DNA from: Brachionus plicatilis
Taxonomy: Eukaryota > Rotifera > Eurotatoria > Ploima > Brachionidae
Length of the DNA: 64,000 nucleotides
Assembly: GCA_010279815.1 (NCBI GenBank)
Contig: QEOQ01000180.1
Span: forward strand, 2,716,292 to 2,780,291
Direction: 5' to 3'
This document shows positions 35,695 through 48,640 of this stretch, piece after piece. Position 1 is the first letter of the stretch, and the number at the start of each line of letters is the position of its first letter. A program made the position numbers and the translations under genes. The notes beneath the pieces were generated by a model. The model ran no database searches, was not told the origin of the DNA, and worked only from the letters and a program-made list of their open reading frames with translations.

Positions 35695-37010
35695 GTTTGC
35701 ACACGAAAAAGTTAAAGTAAATATTAAAAAAATAAATCCAAAGTCAGCTTCAAAGAGCCATTCACATTGATGAGAGCTATACTTTTACATGAAAAAGAAT
35801 GTAAAATAAAAATCAAGTGGATTAAAATGAATTTATCAGAAAAAAATCATCTTTAATGATAAATTTGTTGCCTTACATCAAATGTTGTTATTTAAAGATA
35901 CCATTTGAAATACTAAACTAAATAATAGTAAAAGAAAACTAATCTAAAAAAAATTTAAAGTTATCAAAATGTATAAGTATTTAGATAAGTTTTATTTTAT
36001 TATATAATTATTATAAAGTTAGGAAATTAGTTAAAAAGATAAAATTTTAATCTTTTTAAAATTAATTTATTCCTAACTTTTATAAAAAAAATAAAATTCA
36101 AAGATTTTTACTTTAAAACAATAAAAACTAAATATTCTATGTTTGATTCAATTATTTAATTTCAATATATTGAGATTGCGAAAGTAGCTCTCATTTATAT
36201 TTTAAAAAAATATAATTGAAGCATCGCACTTTTTCATATTTTTCGAGAATTGTATGAAGATTTTTATTAAAAGACGAAAAAATACACTATATACATATTC
36301 ATTTAACTAAGACTGTTGCTTTTGAGAAACTTTTGTGCTACCTTTAGTATTCCATTTTAAAACATAAATTTGTCAATCCACAAAATGAAAGTTTTATGTC
36401 TCCTGGAGATATTTTTTTGCATTAAAACAACAATCTCTTTTAAAAAAATTCATTATAAGAAGGCTAAAGCTTAAAAAAATTCAAATCCTCAACTGTTGGT
36501 TTTGTGAAATCCAGTACAAAATGACAAAAAGAACTAAATCAAATAAAAAAATTGAAAAACTTTTTTCTATAAGTTTAAAATTAGTTTCGTGATTATGACA
36601 TCGTGCAACTTTCAAAGTTGCATCAGCTATCAAGGTCTGCAAAACTCTGAAAATTTAGCAGAAATTGGATTTCAATGTGTTCAAACGCAGTGCATTTTGC
36701 AGTGATTTTGCACATCATTAGCAGACTTTGAATGTTGCAAAATGTTACAGTTTTCAATTGTTTCAAGTTATTCAATTTTTTATAATTTTTTTCCTTTTCG
36801 TTTCTTCTGAACTTCACAAAACCAAAAGTTTCTATTTTTGTCAATAAATTAAATTTAAATTTTAATAAAAATTATTTTCTTTTTTAATTTTTTTATAAAA
36901 TAATGAATCAAATATAAAAATTATGTAAGCTACATCAGAGGATATGATGTGAATCGAAGTTTAAGTCTAGCTATAGCAGCACTTAAAAAAAATCATTTCA
37001 ATAATATTTT
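35695..37010. other. AT-rich sequence between the two repeat copies
   Basis: No gene supported. A minus-strand 73-codon frame at 36623-36844 has no similarity I recognise. Confidence 0.45.
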
Positions 37011-37240
37011 CGTCCAACTGATACATAATTAAATGAAATTTTTTCTCAGCAATCTTACAACTTTATAAAAATATTATCCATTAAAATTCAAGCCATAATG
37101 CTTGGTAACAAAATTCAATGATCGAAAATGTACCAACCATGTCAAAATTATTGGAAAATCGATTTTTTGATTTTGAAGTTTTAAATTAAAACTCCAAGAA
37201 ATATAAATATCCAATTTTTTAAAACAATATTAATGTTGTT
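37011..37240. repeat. Dispersed repeat, copy 2
   Basis: Second copy of the family described at 35311, ending about 290 bases before the polycystin-2 start codon, so it may lie within or beside that promoter. Confidence 0.7.
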
Positions 37241-37530
37241 CAAAATACATTTTTGGATAACAAATAAATTTTACCAATATTTAATAAAGAAATTCTAAAT
37301 TCAAATGGTTTCTAATAAAATTGTTACTTTCAGAGTAGTTATGAGGAAGAAAAAAAAATTTCCATTATTGATTTAACTAAAAATTTAGCTGCTCATTTAA
37401 TGTTTAACAACGTCAAAATCAAATAACTTAATAAACCAACAAAAAACTGATTTAAAAATCAATTTTTTTAGTTATTTCCAAAAAGAAAAAGGAAAAATTA
37501 AGCCAAAAGCTCTGCATTTCGTAGATCAGA

Positions 37531-40393
37531 ATGTCTACAGTAAGCGTCAAAGATACCAATCCAATAGTCGAAGATGAACCTAAAATGGAAAAGCTTACCG
37601 GTTGTCAGGCCGTTTTAAATGGTTATTTTAAAAATTTTAGAGTTTAAATATATTTTTAATTTTTAATAAATATGTATTTAAGGAATATGGCCCGTACGGT
37701 ACCGAAAAAGAGCTACAGCAGGTAGTGGCGAATTGTATATTAAAACAACAATTAGGAATCTTTTACTATATATAATATTTCTTGTCATTTTATGCATAAG
37801 TAAGTAAGGTAAAAGTAGCTATTTTATAAAACAAAAAAAATTTCAAATTCTAGTTGTGTATGGAATGGTTGGGCTAATAAATTTTCACTTTTCAAATGGA
37901 ATGCTGTCATTATTTGTGGATCAAGAATTAGAAAATGGTAAAACATTTCGCAATGGCTTTGTCACGTATGATGATGTCTGGAATGTAAATACCCATTTAT
38001 TTAATTTAATTTAATATTCATATAACCATTTAAACCAGTATATGACCGGTCCACTTTTGGATGGTCTTCATTTCGAGACATGGTATGATTTAAGCAATAC
38101 TACCGAGGAAAATATTGGATTTATTTATTACCAAAATAAAGTAAAATTAAGGAAATTTAAACTAAAAATTAGATAATGTTGTTTTTTTTAGATTTTAGGA
38201 CGGCCTAGGCTTCTTCAAATAAGAGTAAAATTTCTTAAAAATTTAAACGATTTTCAATCGAATTTTTTAAAGGTAAAAGATAATTCATGTCCACTTTCGA
38301 ATAGAGTTAAACAAATGGTCGAAAGTTGTGTTGGCGAATTCAGTGGAAAAACTGAGAGTAAGAAGCCTTTCGGAAAAGCATTACAAAATATTAATCAAAA
38401 TGATTCAACCTACAATGCGTAAAATTAGAATGAAAAAATTAGTTATTTTTAATAATTTTATTTTAGATGGATTTATTCGAAAGATCCTCAGGGCTCAGGT
38501 GGCTACAGTGGCTTGACTAGTAGCTATCCTCCTGATGGATTCATGATCAATTTAGGACTTTACAAAAGTGAATCATTAGCAATTTTGGAAGACTTAAAAA
38601 AAAATGAGTGGCTTGACAAATTTACCAGAGCCATAATCATCGATTTTACAGTTTATAATGGAAATGTTAATCTTTTTAACCAGCTAAGACTAGTTATTGA
38701 ATTTCCACCTACTGGTGGCATGTTCAACTCTTGGACAGTTCGTACTTCAAAATTATTAAGATATGTTAGCACATTTGACTACGTCGTGGCTGCATGTGAA
38801 TGCCTTTTTGTCTTGTTTATTATTTACTACACCATCGAAGAGATGCTTGATGTAAGCTCAAAAATTTTTCTTTTTCTTGTAGCATTTATTTTTTCTTAAG
38901 TTAAGAATTAATAAATTGAAATATTTCAAAGATGTTTATAATGTCATGGACCTTTTTATTTTGGGTTTGAGTTATACCACAATCGGCTTCAGTATTTATC
39001 GAACTATTCAAGTCAACAATTTGCTTGATCAATTGCTTACCAACAGCGCTGAGTTTCAAAATTTTGATACACTAACATTTTGTCAGGAACTTTTCAACCA
39101 AGCAAGTGCCGTGGTAATTTTTTTCGCATGGATTAAGGTAACCAGACCATTTTATTATTTAGACTATTTAATAATTATTAAAAATAAATAAAACAATATA
39201 GATTTTCAAATATATTTCGTTGAATAAAACTTTGGATCAATTGAATTCAACTTTGAGAAAATCGGCAAAGGACATCATGTACTTTTTGATCATATTTTTC
39301 ATAATTTTTTTTGCTTATGCTGCCCTTGGCTACATGCTATTCAGTGAGTTTTTATCAGACTATCAAAATTTTTTCAAAACACTGTAAGCTCAGCAGAAAA
39401 TTTTTAATTTAAATTTAAATAAAAAATTTTAGATTCACATTGTTTCGAATAATTCTTGGTGATTTTGACTTTAAAACATTGCGAGCCAATTCTCCGATTT
39501 TAGGACCAATTTACTTTATTTCCTTTGTGTTCTTGGGTTTCTTTATTCTCCTGAACATGTTTATGGCAATAATAAACCAATCATATACTGAAGTTAAAGA
39601 AGAAATGGCTGAACAGCAACCAGAATTTATGCTTTCCGATTATTTAAAATTGAACTATTCGCGTGTAGTTGAAAAACTCAACCTGAGAAGAGATCGCATT
39701 TTAGACATCCAGGAAGTATTAAAAAGTGAAGAGGTTTGTTCTAAAGATGAGCTGGATTTCAATCTATGGAGAAAAGAGCTTAAAGTATTCTTTAATAAAA
39801 CATAATTTCATTCTACAATTTATTTTGAAAAGAAAAAAGGCTATGCTGACATGGAAATTGAGTCTTTGTTTTCACGATATGACAAAGATTCTGATAAAAA
39901 ATTGAATGAGATCGAAAAAATTAAGCTGGTCAAAGACATTGCCAAGGCAAGAAACAACATAAGAGACGAATACCAAAATTTTAAGCAGAATAGAGATAGC
40001 AAGACTAAAAAAGATGCTTTTGAGTTAGAAAATATTTTTCCATTAAGTTCAAACTAATATGATTTTTAAATGAAAAGGGTTGGAGATGATTGTGTAGAAG
40101 AGGATGACGAGTCAGAACCACGACTAATGACTAGAGATGATTTTGATTACGTGGTAGGCCGAATTGATAGAATGGAACTTTCAGTTGCCAGCATTATCAG
40201 CAAAGTATTGATAGAAATAAATTTAATAAGTTTAAAAAAAAATATCTTTGTTTAGATTGATCGTTTATTTCAACATTTGGAAAATATGGAGATTGAAAAA
40301 ATGAGAAAACGTCAAGAAATAGCTAGAATGTTGAAGGAACAAACCAATAGTCCAGACATGGATCAGAATATTAATCAAATGATTTCAAATTAA
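37531..40393 (+). CDS. PKD2: Polycystin-2 (TRPP) cation channel
   Basis: Ca-permeable cation channel of cilia and ER membrane. Exons: 37531-37621, 37683-37799, 37854-37984, 38039-38140, 38192-38224, 38273-38418, 38467-38851, 38901-39137, 39202-39383, 39433-39784, 39833-40023, 40078-40204, 40256-40393. Phases agree throughout and give 743 residues. The N-terminus is short. GIWPVRYRKRATAGSGELYI precedes S1, and the large extracellular polycystin (TOP) domain spans exons 3-7 (DGLHFETWYD, GRPRLLQIRVKDNSCPL, IIDFTVYNGNVNLF). S2-S6 follow, with the pore loop LFTLFRIILGDFDF and selectivity-filter LGD, then S6 FILLNMFMAIINQSY. The cytosolic tail holds one EF hand (DKDSDKKLNEIE), an acidic stretch (VEEDDESEP) and a coiled coil (RIDRMELSVASIISKIDRLF) for oligomerisation. 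All elements of a working channel are present. The tail is shorter than in the human protein (968 residues). Confidence 0.96.
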
Positions 40394-42645
40394 ATTTTTA
40401 TTCTAAAAAACTCATTGATTTTTTTTATAAGTGTACTAATAAGTGGTAATTAGACTGATAAATTATCAAAAACTTTTATAATATAAATTTATATTAAAAA
40501 ATTTTTTAGAGATGATACAATTTTTAAATTTTTTACTAAATATCAATCTGCTTAATGCGAAAAATAAGTTAGCGCATTTTTTTTAACATTAACTATTTTT
40601 TAATATAGAGAATTATAACCATTTAATAAAACATTCATTAAAATAAAGACTTTGCTACTTCTGCATATTTTTTAAAGTCTTTTTTTTTTAATTCTTCTTA
40701 CTTTTAAAAAGTCTTTTTTATTGCAATATTAAAAAAGTGTCTAAAAAAAAGTAATGAAAAGGGCTTTTGATTTATGAAAAAAATCATCAACTAATTGGTA
40801 ATTTTTTAAAATTAAAGAAATAAACTATGTTTACAACGGTCTTTAATTACTAAAAAATATAATTCCTTTTACAGCTTCGATTTACTCAACAAAATTGAAA
40901 AAGAATCTTTATAGTCAATAATCAATCAATATTTATAAAAATTAGATTCCCTCTTGACTGGTAGTAATCAAATTTTGATAACTTTAAGTTGAATGATATT
41001 TAAGTCAAAATTTCCAAAAAAAAGCTGAAACTAAATGTCAAATTAGTCTCGAATAATTTAGTAGATGCATTTCCTAATATGAATCCAGGTCGAATGTTTG
41101 ATTAAGGCGTTCATTTTCCAAAACATGCAAAAATAACATAAACGCACCACTATCAAATATTTATTTAGGCTTAATATTAGACATAGTTCATAAATACTCA
41201 CTTTGCTAGCTTGTTTCCATAAATATCTATTCTAATCAAATCTCAAAAAGATTGCATTAATATCAAAATTGCTTAAATGAGATTAATTTTTTAATTATTT
41301 AAATTTTGTTGCAATTTTATTATTTTTTATTTATTATTCTAATAAATTCTGAAAAAATCGATTTTTTGAAAATTTATTAGAAAAATAAATCCTATTTTTC
41401 AGGTTAAACACATATTCTTGACAAATATTGTCACTAACGCTCATGTTTATTTGCTATGATTCAGCTTAAACGCAAAGTTTCTAATTTAAAAACCCTTTTA
41501 AACGCTTGATATAGCTAGCGGAAAGCGAAAGCAGAATTTTTAGAAAAAGAAGCATTGTTTAGAAAATTTTTCTAAAATAGTGATGATTTAATTTAAAACG
41601 AAAAATATTGTATTTTAATTAATTTATTTTAGCAGATCTAAGATTTCAAAAAAACCAAATTTTCATTAAATAAAATTTTTTTTCTAAGTTTTCCCTCAAT
41701 ATTAATGATTAAAGACTTTTGTTGGCAAAATTAGAAATTTTTTAAATATGCGTTTTTGGACACAACAAAGGATTATTAAATAAACAATTATATTTTAGTC
41801 ATTAGTCCATACAAGTAATTGGATTCAAAACCAAAAAGTCAACTTAAAAAAAAATAAAATTCAAATCGTAATTCGATACTAATCGAACTAAAATATTATT
41901 ATTGCAAATCGCATTTACCTTTAAAAAGTCAACATTTTTTATGTTTCATAAAATTTAAATTTTTTTCTTCATTAATGAGATGACATTTTAATCTAATAGA
42001 AAACCCTAAAGCAAAAATATATTTCAAAATTCTTGCATCATATGTTTTTTTTCTTAAGCTTAAGTTTGTAAAATAAGTGCTTTGAAAATGCAGCTAGGTC
42101 CCATCAAAGTTACGTATTCTCATTTAGAAATAATTCTTATAATTGTTTTGTTTAAATTAAAAACCAGTCGTTTTATCATAATCATAATAAATTTAAATAC
42201 GATTTTTTAGTTTTTTTAAATCGAGAGTCTTTTTTGGAGAATTTTTTTCTGAAAAGTTGAATTTCACTTTAGACTTATAATTAATATGTTCGCAAATTAT
42301 GATCATGTTTCCCCAAGATACTCAGGCTAATGATTCATTCCATTACTAAAAAGTAGCAAACGTGTCCATAATTTGCTGTCATTAATAAAATCATCGTATT
42401 TAAATTGCAAATTTAAATTAAGATTAAATCAAATATTAAATGATTTTTAATTTTAGTTTAATCCGGTCAAACAATTATCCTTATCAAACCATTTCCTCAC
42501 GTATTCAAAAACTATTTCTCTTTTCAATATCTATTTCCCATTTGACCTAAACTAATAGTCTGGACATCAATCTCTAATTTGAATATTTTAATTACTAGAT
42601 TGAAATATTTTTCCTAATTTAACACAATTTTTTGTAAACCAATAG
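40394..42645. other. 2.25-kb AT-rich spacer between PKD2 and Rab30
   Basis: No coding similarity or clear repeat was seen. Confidence 0.5.
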
Positions 42646-43459
42646 ATGGAAGATTATAAGTTTTTGTTTAAAGTTGTTTTAATTGGGGAAGCTGGAGTAG
42701 GTAAAAAATAAATATTTTTTTATTTCATAATTATAGAATTTTTTTTTCAAGGAAAAACTTGCTTGGTGCGCCGATTTTGTCAAGGAGTTTATCCAATAGG
42801 CCAAGCAGCAACGATTGGAGTTGATTTTATGATTAAAAATATGGAAATAAAAGGAGAGCGAATAAAGGTAAAAGTTAAAAGAAAACAAAATAATTTATTT
42901 TAATTTAATTTATTTTATTTAAGCTTCAAATATGGGATACTGGTAACTAAAAATTTTTTTATAGTAGAGAACCTTTTAATGAATTTTCGACTATTTAAAG
43001 CCGGTCAAGAGAGATTTCGAACAATAACTCAATCATATTATAGAAGTGCTAACGCTATTATTATAGTTTACGATATCAGCAATCAACCATCGTTCGACCG
43101 CTTGCCAGAATGGCTAAGGGAATTAAGACAGCATATAAATGACCGTGTAACCTTAATCTTAGTAGGTATGGTAATTTTTCAGCATGTAAATTTTTTTTTA
43201 AATTCTGGTTCTAGGTAACAAAAGTGACTTGACAGAGAGTAGAGAAATTCCGTATCATATAGGAGAATTATTTGCCCAAAGGCATAATATGAGGTTTATC
43301 GAAACTTCGGCCAAAGAAAGCGCAAATGTGGAACAGATATTTACTGAACTTACCGAAACACTGCTTAAACAAGCAAACGAATATCTTGATACTCGGAAAA
43401 ATGACACAAAAGTTTTGAGAGATGATGTAAATTCCACTAAAGTGTTTAATTGCTGTTAA
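42646..43459 (+). CDS. RAB30: Rab30-like small GTPase
   Basis: Golgi-associated Rab GTPase by similarity. Exons: 42646-42700, 42752-42867, 42924-42942, 43001-43165, 43215-43459; 199 residues, phases consistent. The start [20 protein letters not shown] contains the P-loop GEAGVGKT. Switch I is ATIGVDF, and switch II is [20 protein letters not shown]. The guanine-specificity motifs NKSD and ETSAK are present, and the protein ends FNCC, a dual-cysteine geranylgeranylation site. The effector region and the [17 protein letters not shown] segment are closest to Rab30 among the Rabs I know; another member of that subgroup is possible. The third exon is only 19 nt and encodes LQIWDT. AATAAA at 43550-43555. 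Confidence 0.93.
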
Positions 43460-44116
43460 GCCAAAAATATGACGAATATTTAGTTTTATAAGGACGAATT
43501 TTTTTATCATGTAAAAGTTTAAAAGTTCTGAATTGTGCTAATTTGTGTAAATAAATTAATTTTATTTTTTAAATCATGTCTTTAAATTCTAGTTCTCATC
43601 TAGTTGGTTTATCATTTTGATTAAAGCGACTACATCTATTTCTACTTAATGATTTTAAGAATATTAAAATTTTTAGCACAAACTCTAAAAAAACAAAAAA
43701 CATTGAAATAAATTTTTTGGCTAAAAGATCATCCAAGTATAAAAATTGAAAATTTTTTTTTTGTAAAATTTAAATAAAAACTTTTGCCAATCCATTGAGT
43801 AGTTTTTAAATTTATAATTTTGAAAATTTCTCTTTTTTAGACCAAAATTTATTTTTTGAATGTCGGGAATAGTATAGAAAAACAAAACACTAGGAAATAT
43901 GTTAAATTTTTTAAATTTTACAAAAAAAGTGTGATTTTACAAAATATTTTTAAAATTAATTTTTTTTGTAAAATTAATGTAAAATTTCAAGAAATCGACG
44001 TAAAATACTAAATTTCTTGTTGCAAAATTAAATGGGTAAATAAAGTAAATATTTTAAGTTTATTTATTTTTAATCTGTATGTAGCTCTGAGCGAAGCAGT
44101 TAGAAAGTTCTTTTAA

Positions 44117-44139
44117 CAGTTGATCCTCCGTATAACGAA
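44117..44139 (+). mobile_element. pogo/Tigger-like transposon end, copy 1
   Basis: CAGTTGATCCTCCGTATAAC followed by repeated TATAACGAA words resembles terminal repeats of pogo/Tigger-type (Tc1/mariner superfamily) elements. Only one end is recognisable in the arm. The superfamily call is from pattern memory. Confidence 0.45.
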
Positions 44140-44876
44140 ATTCTTTATATTACGAATAAGAATACAGGAAACGATTATTTATAAAGCAAAAAGATTGCTA
44201 ATTTTTTTGGATATAACTCACCACTAACGAAATCCCGATATAACGAATTAGTTGGAAAAAACCGAGTAATACTTTTCTTAAGAAAAAAGCCTTTAAATAA
44301 TTAAAAAAATTAATTAATTAATTATTTTAAATTAATTAATTTCCAACTTTTTGTTTTTTTTTGCATTTTCACTTTGATTTTTTTTATCTGTATCATTTTA
44401 TATGGGAATTTCAAATTAAAAAATACATCGATTGTCAAATCATTAAAGCATTAAATTTTTTTACCCTTTTCTCTTAATTTAGATAAAGAAATATAACATA
44501 AAATTAAACATAAAATATAACATAAAATTTTATTTATTTTTGTTGTAATGAAAATAATAAAAAATTTAAAAAATGTCAAAACGTTTGTATAAAATGACCA
44601 AAAGATGTAAAAATATTCCTTTAAACATGAAACTGTACTTTTTGCTTCAAAGTGCAATTAAAAAAAAATTTATTGCATTAATTTCAATTTATAGCCCGTT
44701 TAAAAACCTTAGAATTGAATTGAATACCATTTATCAATCATGTTAAAACTATTGCCTGACTTTCTATTTTACCATTGTATGCATTTAGGCTTGAATCTTG
44801 ATACTTAATTTTAACAAGTGAACTTATCATTAAAATCAGTATTGCTAAACTTTAGTTTACTGATCACCGAAAAATT

Positions 44877-45205
44877 GGGGGTTTTGAGGTTCATTTCAAT
44901 TCGATCTTTTCGATTCAGAAAATTTTGAATAACTTTTTTACTAAAAGAGATAATTAAGTTCTATAAAATGTTTTAATTATAAGCATATTTGCTTAATGGA
45001 GTAAAATATTTTGTACGACATTAATAAGTATTCTAATCAACTGTGCAATTACATTGCAGAGTTTTTGCAGATAAATATTTTCGGATTAAGCAAATTTGCT
45101 TGTATTTAAGCATTTTATGGAACTAAATTATCTCTTTTAGTAAAAAAGTTATTCAAGTTTTTTTCTAAATTGAAACGATCGAATTTAAATGAACCTCAAA
45201 ACCTC
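44877..45205. mobile_element. 330-bp MITE, copy 1
   Basis: The element is internally palindromic: about 95-bp inverted ends beginning GGTTTTGAGGTTCATTT and carrying AACTTTTTTACTAAAAGAGA. The same sequence is found at 48641-48976 and 50921-51277. Noncoding; no target duplication could be fixed. Confidence 0.8.
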
Positions 45206-45679
45206 GAAAACATGCAAGAAATAATATTTCTGAAGGCATACCCTTAAAAGATAATATGTGCATTATTGGCCAAACTGATTTTTTTTATATATTCTTTAAC
45301 AAAAATAAATTATTGATTACAAAATTTTTTTTTTAAATTTTTTTAAATCCAGCAAGATTGTTTTGTTTTATTGATCCCATAATTGGTATTGTCAAAATTC
45401 AAGTCAAAATTTATATCGAAAATTTCTTCTTTCTTTATTAAAAAAAATAATAAAATAAAACTAGCAAAAAATAACATTTACATTTTATTATTTTACAATT
45501 AAAATATAAAAAAAACATCCTTTTCAAACTTACTTTTTTAGAGAACTTTCACACTTACTTAATAGCTTAAGCTATGTTTACCAGCCAACAAAAAAATTGG
45601 TCAAGTAAATCCGTAATCTTTATTTAGCTTTGAAAACTTACAAAAATAATTTAAATTCTCAAGTGAAAAATGTAGATTT

Positions 45680-47203
45680 TTAAAAAGCCGAACTAATCTG
45701 ATGCCCATAAACATTGTTCTGCTGGTATGCCAAATGATTCTTCAAATCTTCGGTTTGTCTAAAATCGGAAACTGCATAAGCCTGGTTGAGCAAACCGACA
45801 TCTCTCTCTTCGTAAACATATTTATTTTGCAGTAAATTGTTTCTCTTCAGCTTTTTTTCTTCAATATTGGAGCTGAATTTTTTTGTATTTTGCTTTTCTG
45901 ATTTTTTAAATTTATGGTGTGGAATTTTCTCTTTATTAAATGGAGTCGATATGTCACTTGAGCTTTCTGAAGACGAGGAATTGGGCACTTGCAGAATATA
46001 ACCAGGTCTTGTGATTGTCGTGCAACTTTGGTTAATATCCGAATCGTAAATTGGCTCATTGTGAATTCCAAAATTTTCTATATTCTTTAACCCATCTACT
46101 TTGCTTTGGTTCGAACTCAAATCAAATCTATTCCTAAATACACCGCAGCAAATGAGGTGCAAAAAATCAGACCAAGAAAGACACAATGCAGTGTTAAAGC
46201 TGGTTAACCTGTGCTTATTGTCGTAAAGACTTATCAAAGTTCGATCACTGGGATCAAAATTAGACGGATGAAAAAGCTTAGGGTTATTCTTAATTAGATT
46301 AAGTTTACGTTTTAGAAAACCCAGTTTTATGGTATTTTGAATGATGATGATTGTGAACATAAAAATGTTTGTTCCCAAAAGAACCCCACAGATAACAAAA
46401 GCGATAATCAAATTGGAATAATGTCGACATGTTGATGTGTTCTCACAGTTATGTTGAGACAAAATTGGAGAATTTTTTTTCAATTTTTCCATCGAATTTA
46501 AAATTGTTTGATTTAAAGTATTCCAGTTCTGGGAAACATTCAAACTTTCGACATCTACAATTGTAGAGCTGCTTGCCATTGATTTTATCATTGGGGTGAC
46601 TAATTTTTTGGCTAGAGGTTTTTTAGGGGAATTTTTAAAATTTTGATCACTTTGACATTTTAAGTCGTCTGAAATAACTGGAAGACTAAAGGCAACACAT
46701 TGTTTCTCAAAAGCCACAGTCTCAGTCACATCCACATATATTATCAAACAGATTAGATAAGAAGCTTTGTCCTTGCGCAATAAATTGACCAATTTGAATT
46801 TGTTTTGTCGCGAGTCAATAAACTTTGAGCTATAAACTTTGAGAGTTTGGTCTTTTTTTTTCATCATCACTTCTTCTGAGCTGAGTTGTCCTTGGACTAT
46901 TCTTCCCTTTTGTTCCAAGTATTCGCGAACGACAACTTGAAAACCAAAAATGTTTGCATCTGATTCTTGATTTGCCTTGGGTCTGGAACCCGATTTGGAT
47001 ATCGGTTTTTGAATGGTCCACTTTAACCGAGCATTGCTGCATTCTTGTGATACCAAGACGAGCTTTAAATTCAAATTTGTTTCTGGTATTTCGTCTAACT
47101 TCGTCGCTATTATATTCAAGTCATTAACCAAAATTTTGTTCATTTCACGGTTACAATTTATTAAATTTATTAGTAAAAATATTAAATAGATTATACAGGC
47201 CAT
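45680..47203 (-). CDS. Single-pass membrane protein with fibronectin III-like ectodomain, orphan
   Basis: Intronless 507-residue frame; no family recognised with confidence. It begins with a hydrophobic signal peptide (MACIIYLIFLLINLINC). Residues about 35-175 have a beta-sandwich pattern resembling one fibronectin type III domain: ARLKWTIQK, then FGFQVVVREYLEQ, then FKLVNLL and YLICLIIYVDV. A Ser/Lys-rich stalk follows. A transmembrane helix lies at about 262-288 (LIIAFVICGVLLGTNIFMFT). The remaining 215 or so residues form a basic, Ser/Asn-rich cytoplasmic tail with several Tyr-containing motifs (EPIYDSD, KYVYEERD, NQAYAVSD). This layout fits a cell-surface receptor or adhesion molecule. 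A reverse-strand AATAAA lies at 45619-45624. The gene sits alone inside a large inverted repeat. Base composition is somewhat higher in GC than its flanks, supporting a real gene. Confidence 0.75.
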   Translation of the reverse strand: MACIIYLIFLLINLINCNREMNKILVNDLNIIATKLDEIPETNLNLKLVLVSQECSNARLKWTIQKPISKSGSRPKANQESDANIFGFQVVVREYLEQKGRIVQGQLSSEEVMMKKKDQTLKVYSSKFIDSRQNKFKLVNLLRKDKASYLICLIIYVDVTETVAFEKQCVAFSLPVISDDLKCQSDQNFKNSPKKPLAKKLVTPMIKSMASSSTIVDVESLNVSQNWNTLNQTILNSMEKLKKNSPILSQHNCENTSTCRHYSNLIIAFVICGVLLGTNIFMFTIIIIQNTIKLGFLKRKLNLIKNNPKLFHPSNFDPSDRTLISLYDNKHRLTSFNTALCLSWSDFLHLICCGVFRNRFDLSSNQSKVDGLKNIENFGIHNEPIYDSDINQSCTTITRPGYILQVPNSSSSESSSDISTPFNKEKIPHHKFKKSEKQNTKKFSSNIEEKKLKRNNLLQNKYVYEERDVGLLNQAYAVSDFRQTEDLKNHLAYQQNNVYGHQISSAF

Positions 47204-48640
47204 ATTTTGTTTAATCTAAATCACTAAAAATGTTTTCTGCTTTAAATCTTTATAAGAAAGATAGGAGGGCGTAAAGTGAAATTTTGATAGATAACTAAAA
47301 CGCAAAAAATTTTTTATATTTGCTTAACAGAAACATGAAATATCGAATTTTAATTTAAAAGTTAGTAAAAAAATAAGTTTTTTATTTAAATTATAATTAT
47401 TTCAGTCAATGAAAAACTTGTGCAAAAAATAAATAATTAAATAAAAATAAAAAATTCATTTTCTGAGCTTAAAGGAAATTTTTTAAATCTGATTAATTCT
47501 TTTGAATTTAATTTTTTGATAGATTATTAGAAAAAAGTGAAAATTCGATTCAACCATAAGTGGAAAATATTTTTCTTTAAAAAACAAAAATTTATACTCA
47601 AAAAGCAGCGGATTTTATTTGTACGAATTTGTTTGCTTGTGGTCAATCATGCTTTTTGCAAGAATTTTACAATTCGTGGTAAAATTTAAAATTTTATTCT
47701 TTAGCTAGGAAAAAAATTAAAAACAAACAAACTTTAGTATTCCTAATGAGCTTTCTTTGTAATTTTTTAAATCATAGTTATTTACTTGTGCTTATTTCGA
47801 TTAAATAATCATTATGGATTATTTGACATGATCACCATAGAGTCATATTATAGCAAAACAACGCAAACCTTAATTAAAGTGCTTGTTATTTGACATATAA
47901 TTGTAACCCAACAATTAATATTTTCATTAAAATAAATATTTTTTTAAGATGTTCAAATAAAACTTGTATTTGAATTATTTTTCTAGTTGGGTCCACCTAG
48001 GAGATAATGTATGTGAGACTTATTTGTACAATTTTAATTGACTTGGTTCAAACTGAACTTTGCTTTAATTAAACCATAGGACGAACCCACGCTTTAGCAC
48101 AATTGGCAACAAATTTTGAAACTGGTTAAATGTAAATATTCTAGTTTAATCAAGGTGTGAAAGCAAATTCAAAGTTTGTTTAATTTAACATTGAATTGTT
48201 TTCATTGCAAATAGTTTTATCTGTGAACGTTTAATACTTTTGTTATTAGTGTGAAACTTTAAGAATTCATTTTCATAAACAATATTTTCTTAAAAGAAAA
48301 TATTTATTTAATAGCAAATGATCTTCAATTCTATTATATTTAATAAAATTAACCCACTTTTCAAAAGAGTGTCAATTTTTTTAAATCAATGCAATTGATT
48401 TTCTTAATCAAAATTTTAAAAATATTGATTAAAGCTATTATTTTGAAAAGCAATAATAAAATAGGCTTTATGAATTTAATTTATTAAAAACATTTTTATT
48501 CCAAAATACATCAAATACAATCTTTATTTACAAAAAAATAAATTATATAAAAATTTTTTAATTTTTATTAAATACAAATATAAAATATATTTTATGTTCA
48601 AATCACGTCAGTAATTTCCGGATGAAAAATTACTTTAGGG
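47204..48640. other. Upstream region of the membrane-protein gene, inside the inverted repeat
   Basis: Unique AT-rich sequence without coding similarity. It presumably holds the promoter of the minus-strand gene. Confidence 0.5.

Larger units (their letters stand above)
43573..45205 (+). repeat. Left arm of a ~1.7-kb inverted repeat
   Basis: Starting with ATCATGTCTTTAAATTCTAG, this arm matches the reverse complement of 48641-50392 along its length. The match includes the pogo-like end at 44117, a shared pair of small open frames (44451-44657 here, 49099-49296 there) and the terminal 330-bp MITE. Divergence is a few percent plus small indels. The outer boundary is AAATCATG on both sides. The arm contains no credible gene. 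Confidence 0.85.

Noticed and set aside
40032..40077. A ~31-40-nt intron or a frame break in the PKD2 tail
   Set aside because: A donor at 40024 (GTTAGA) gives a normal 54-nt intron and a continuous frame, so there is no break and no ultra-short intron.
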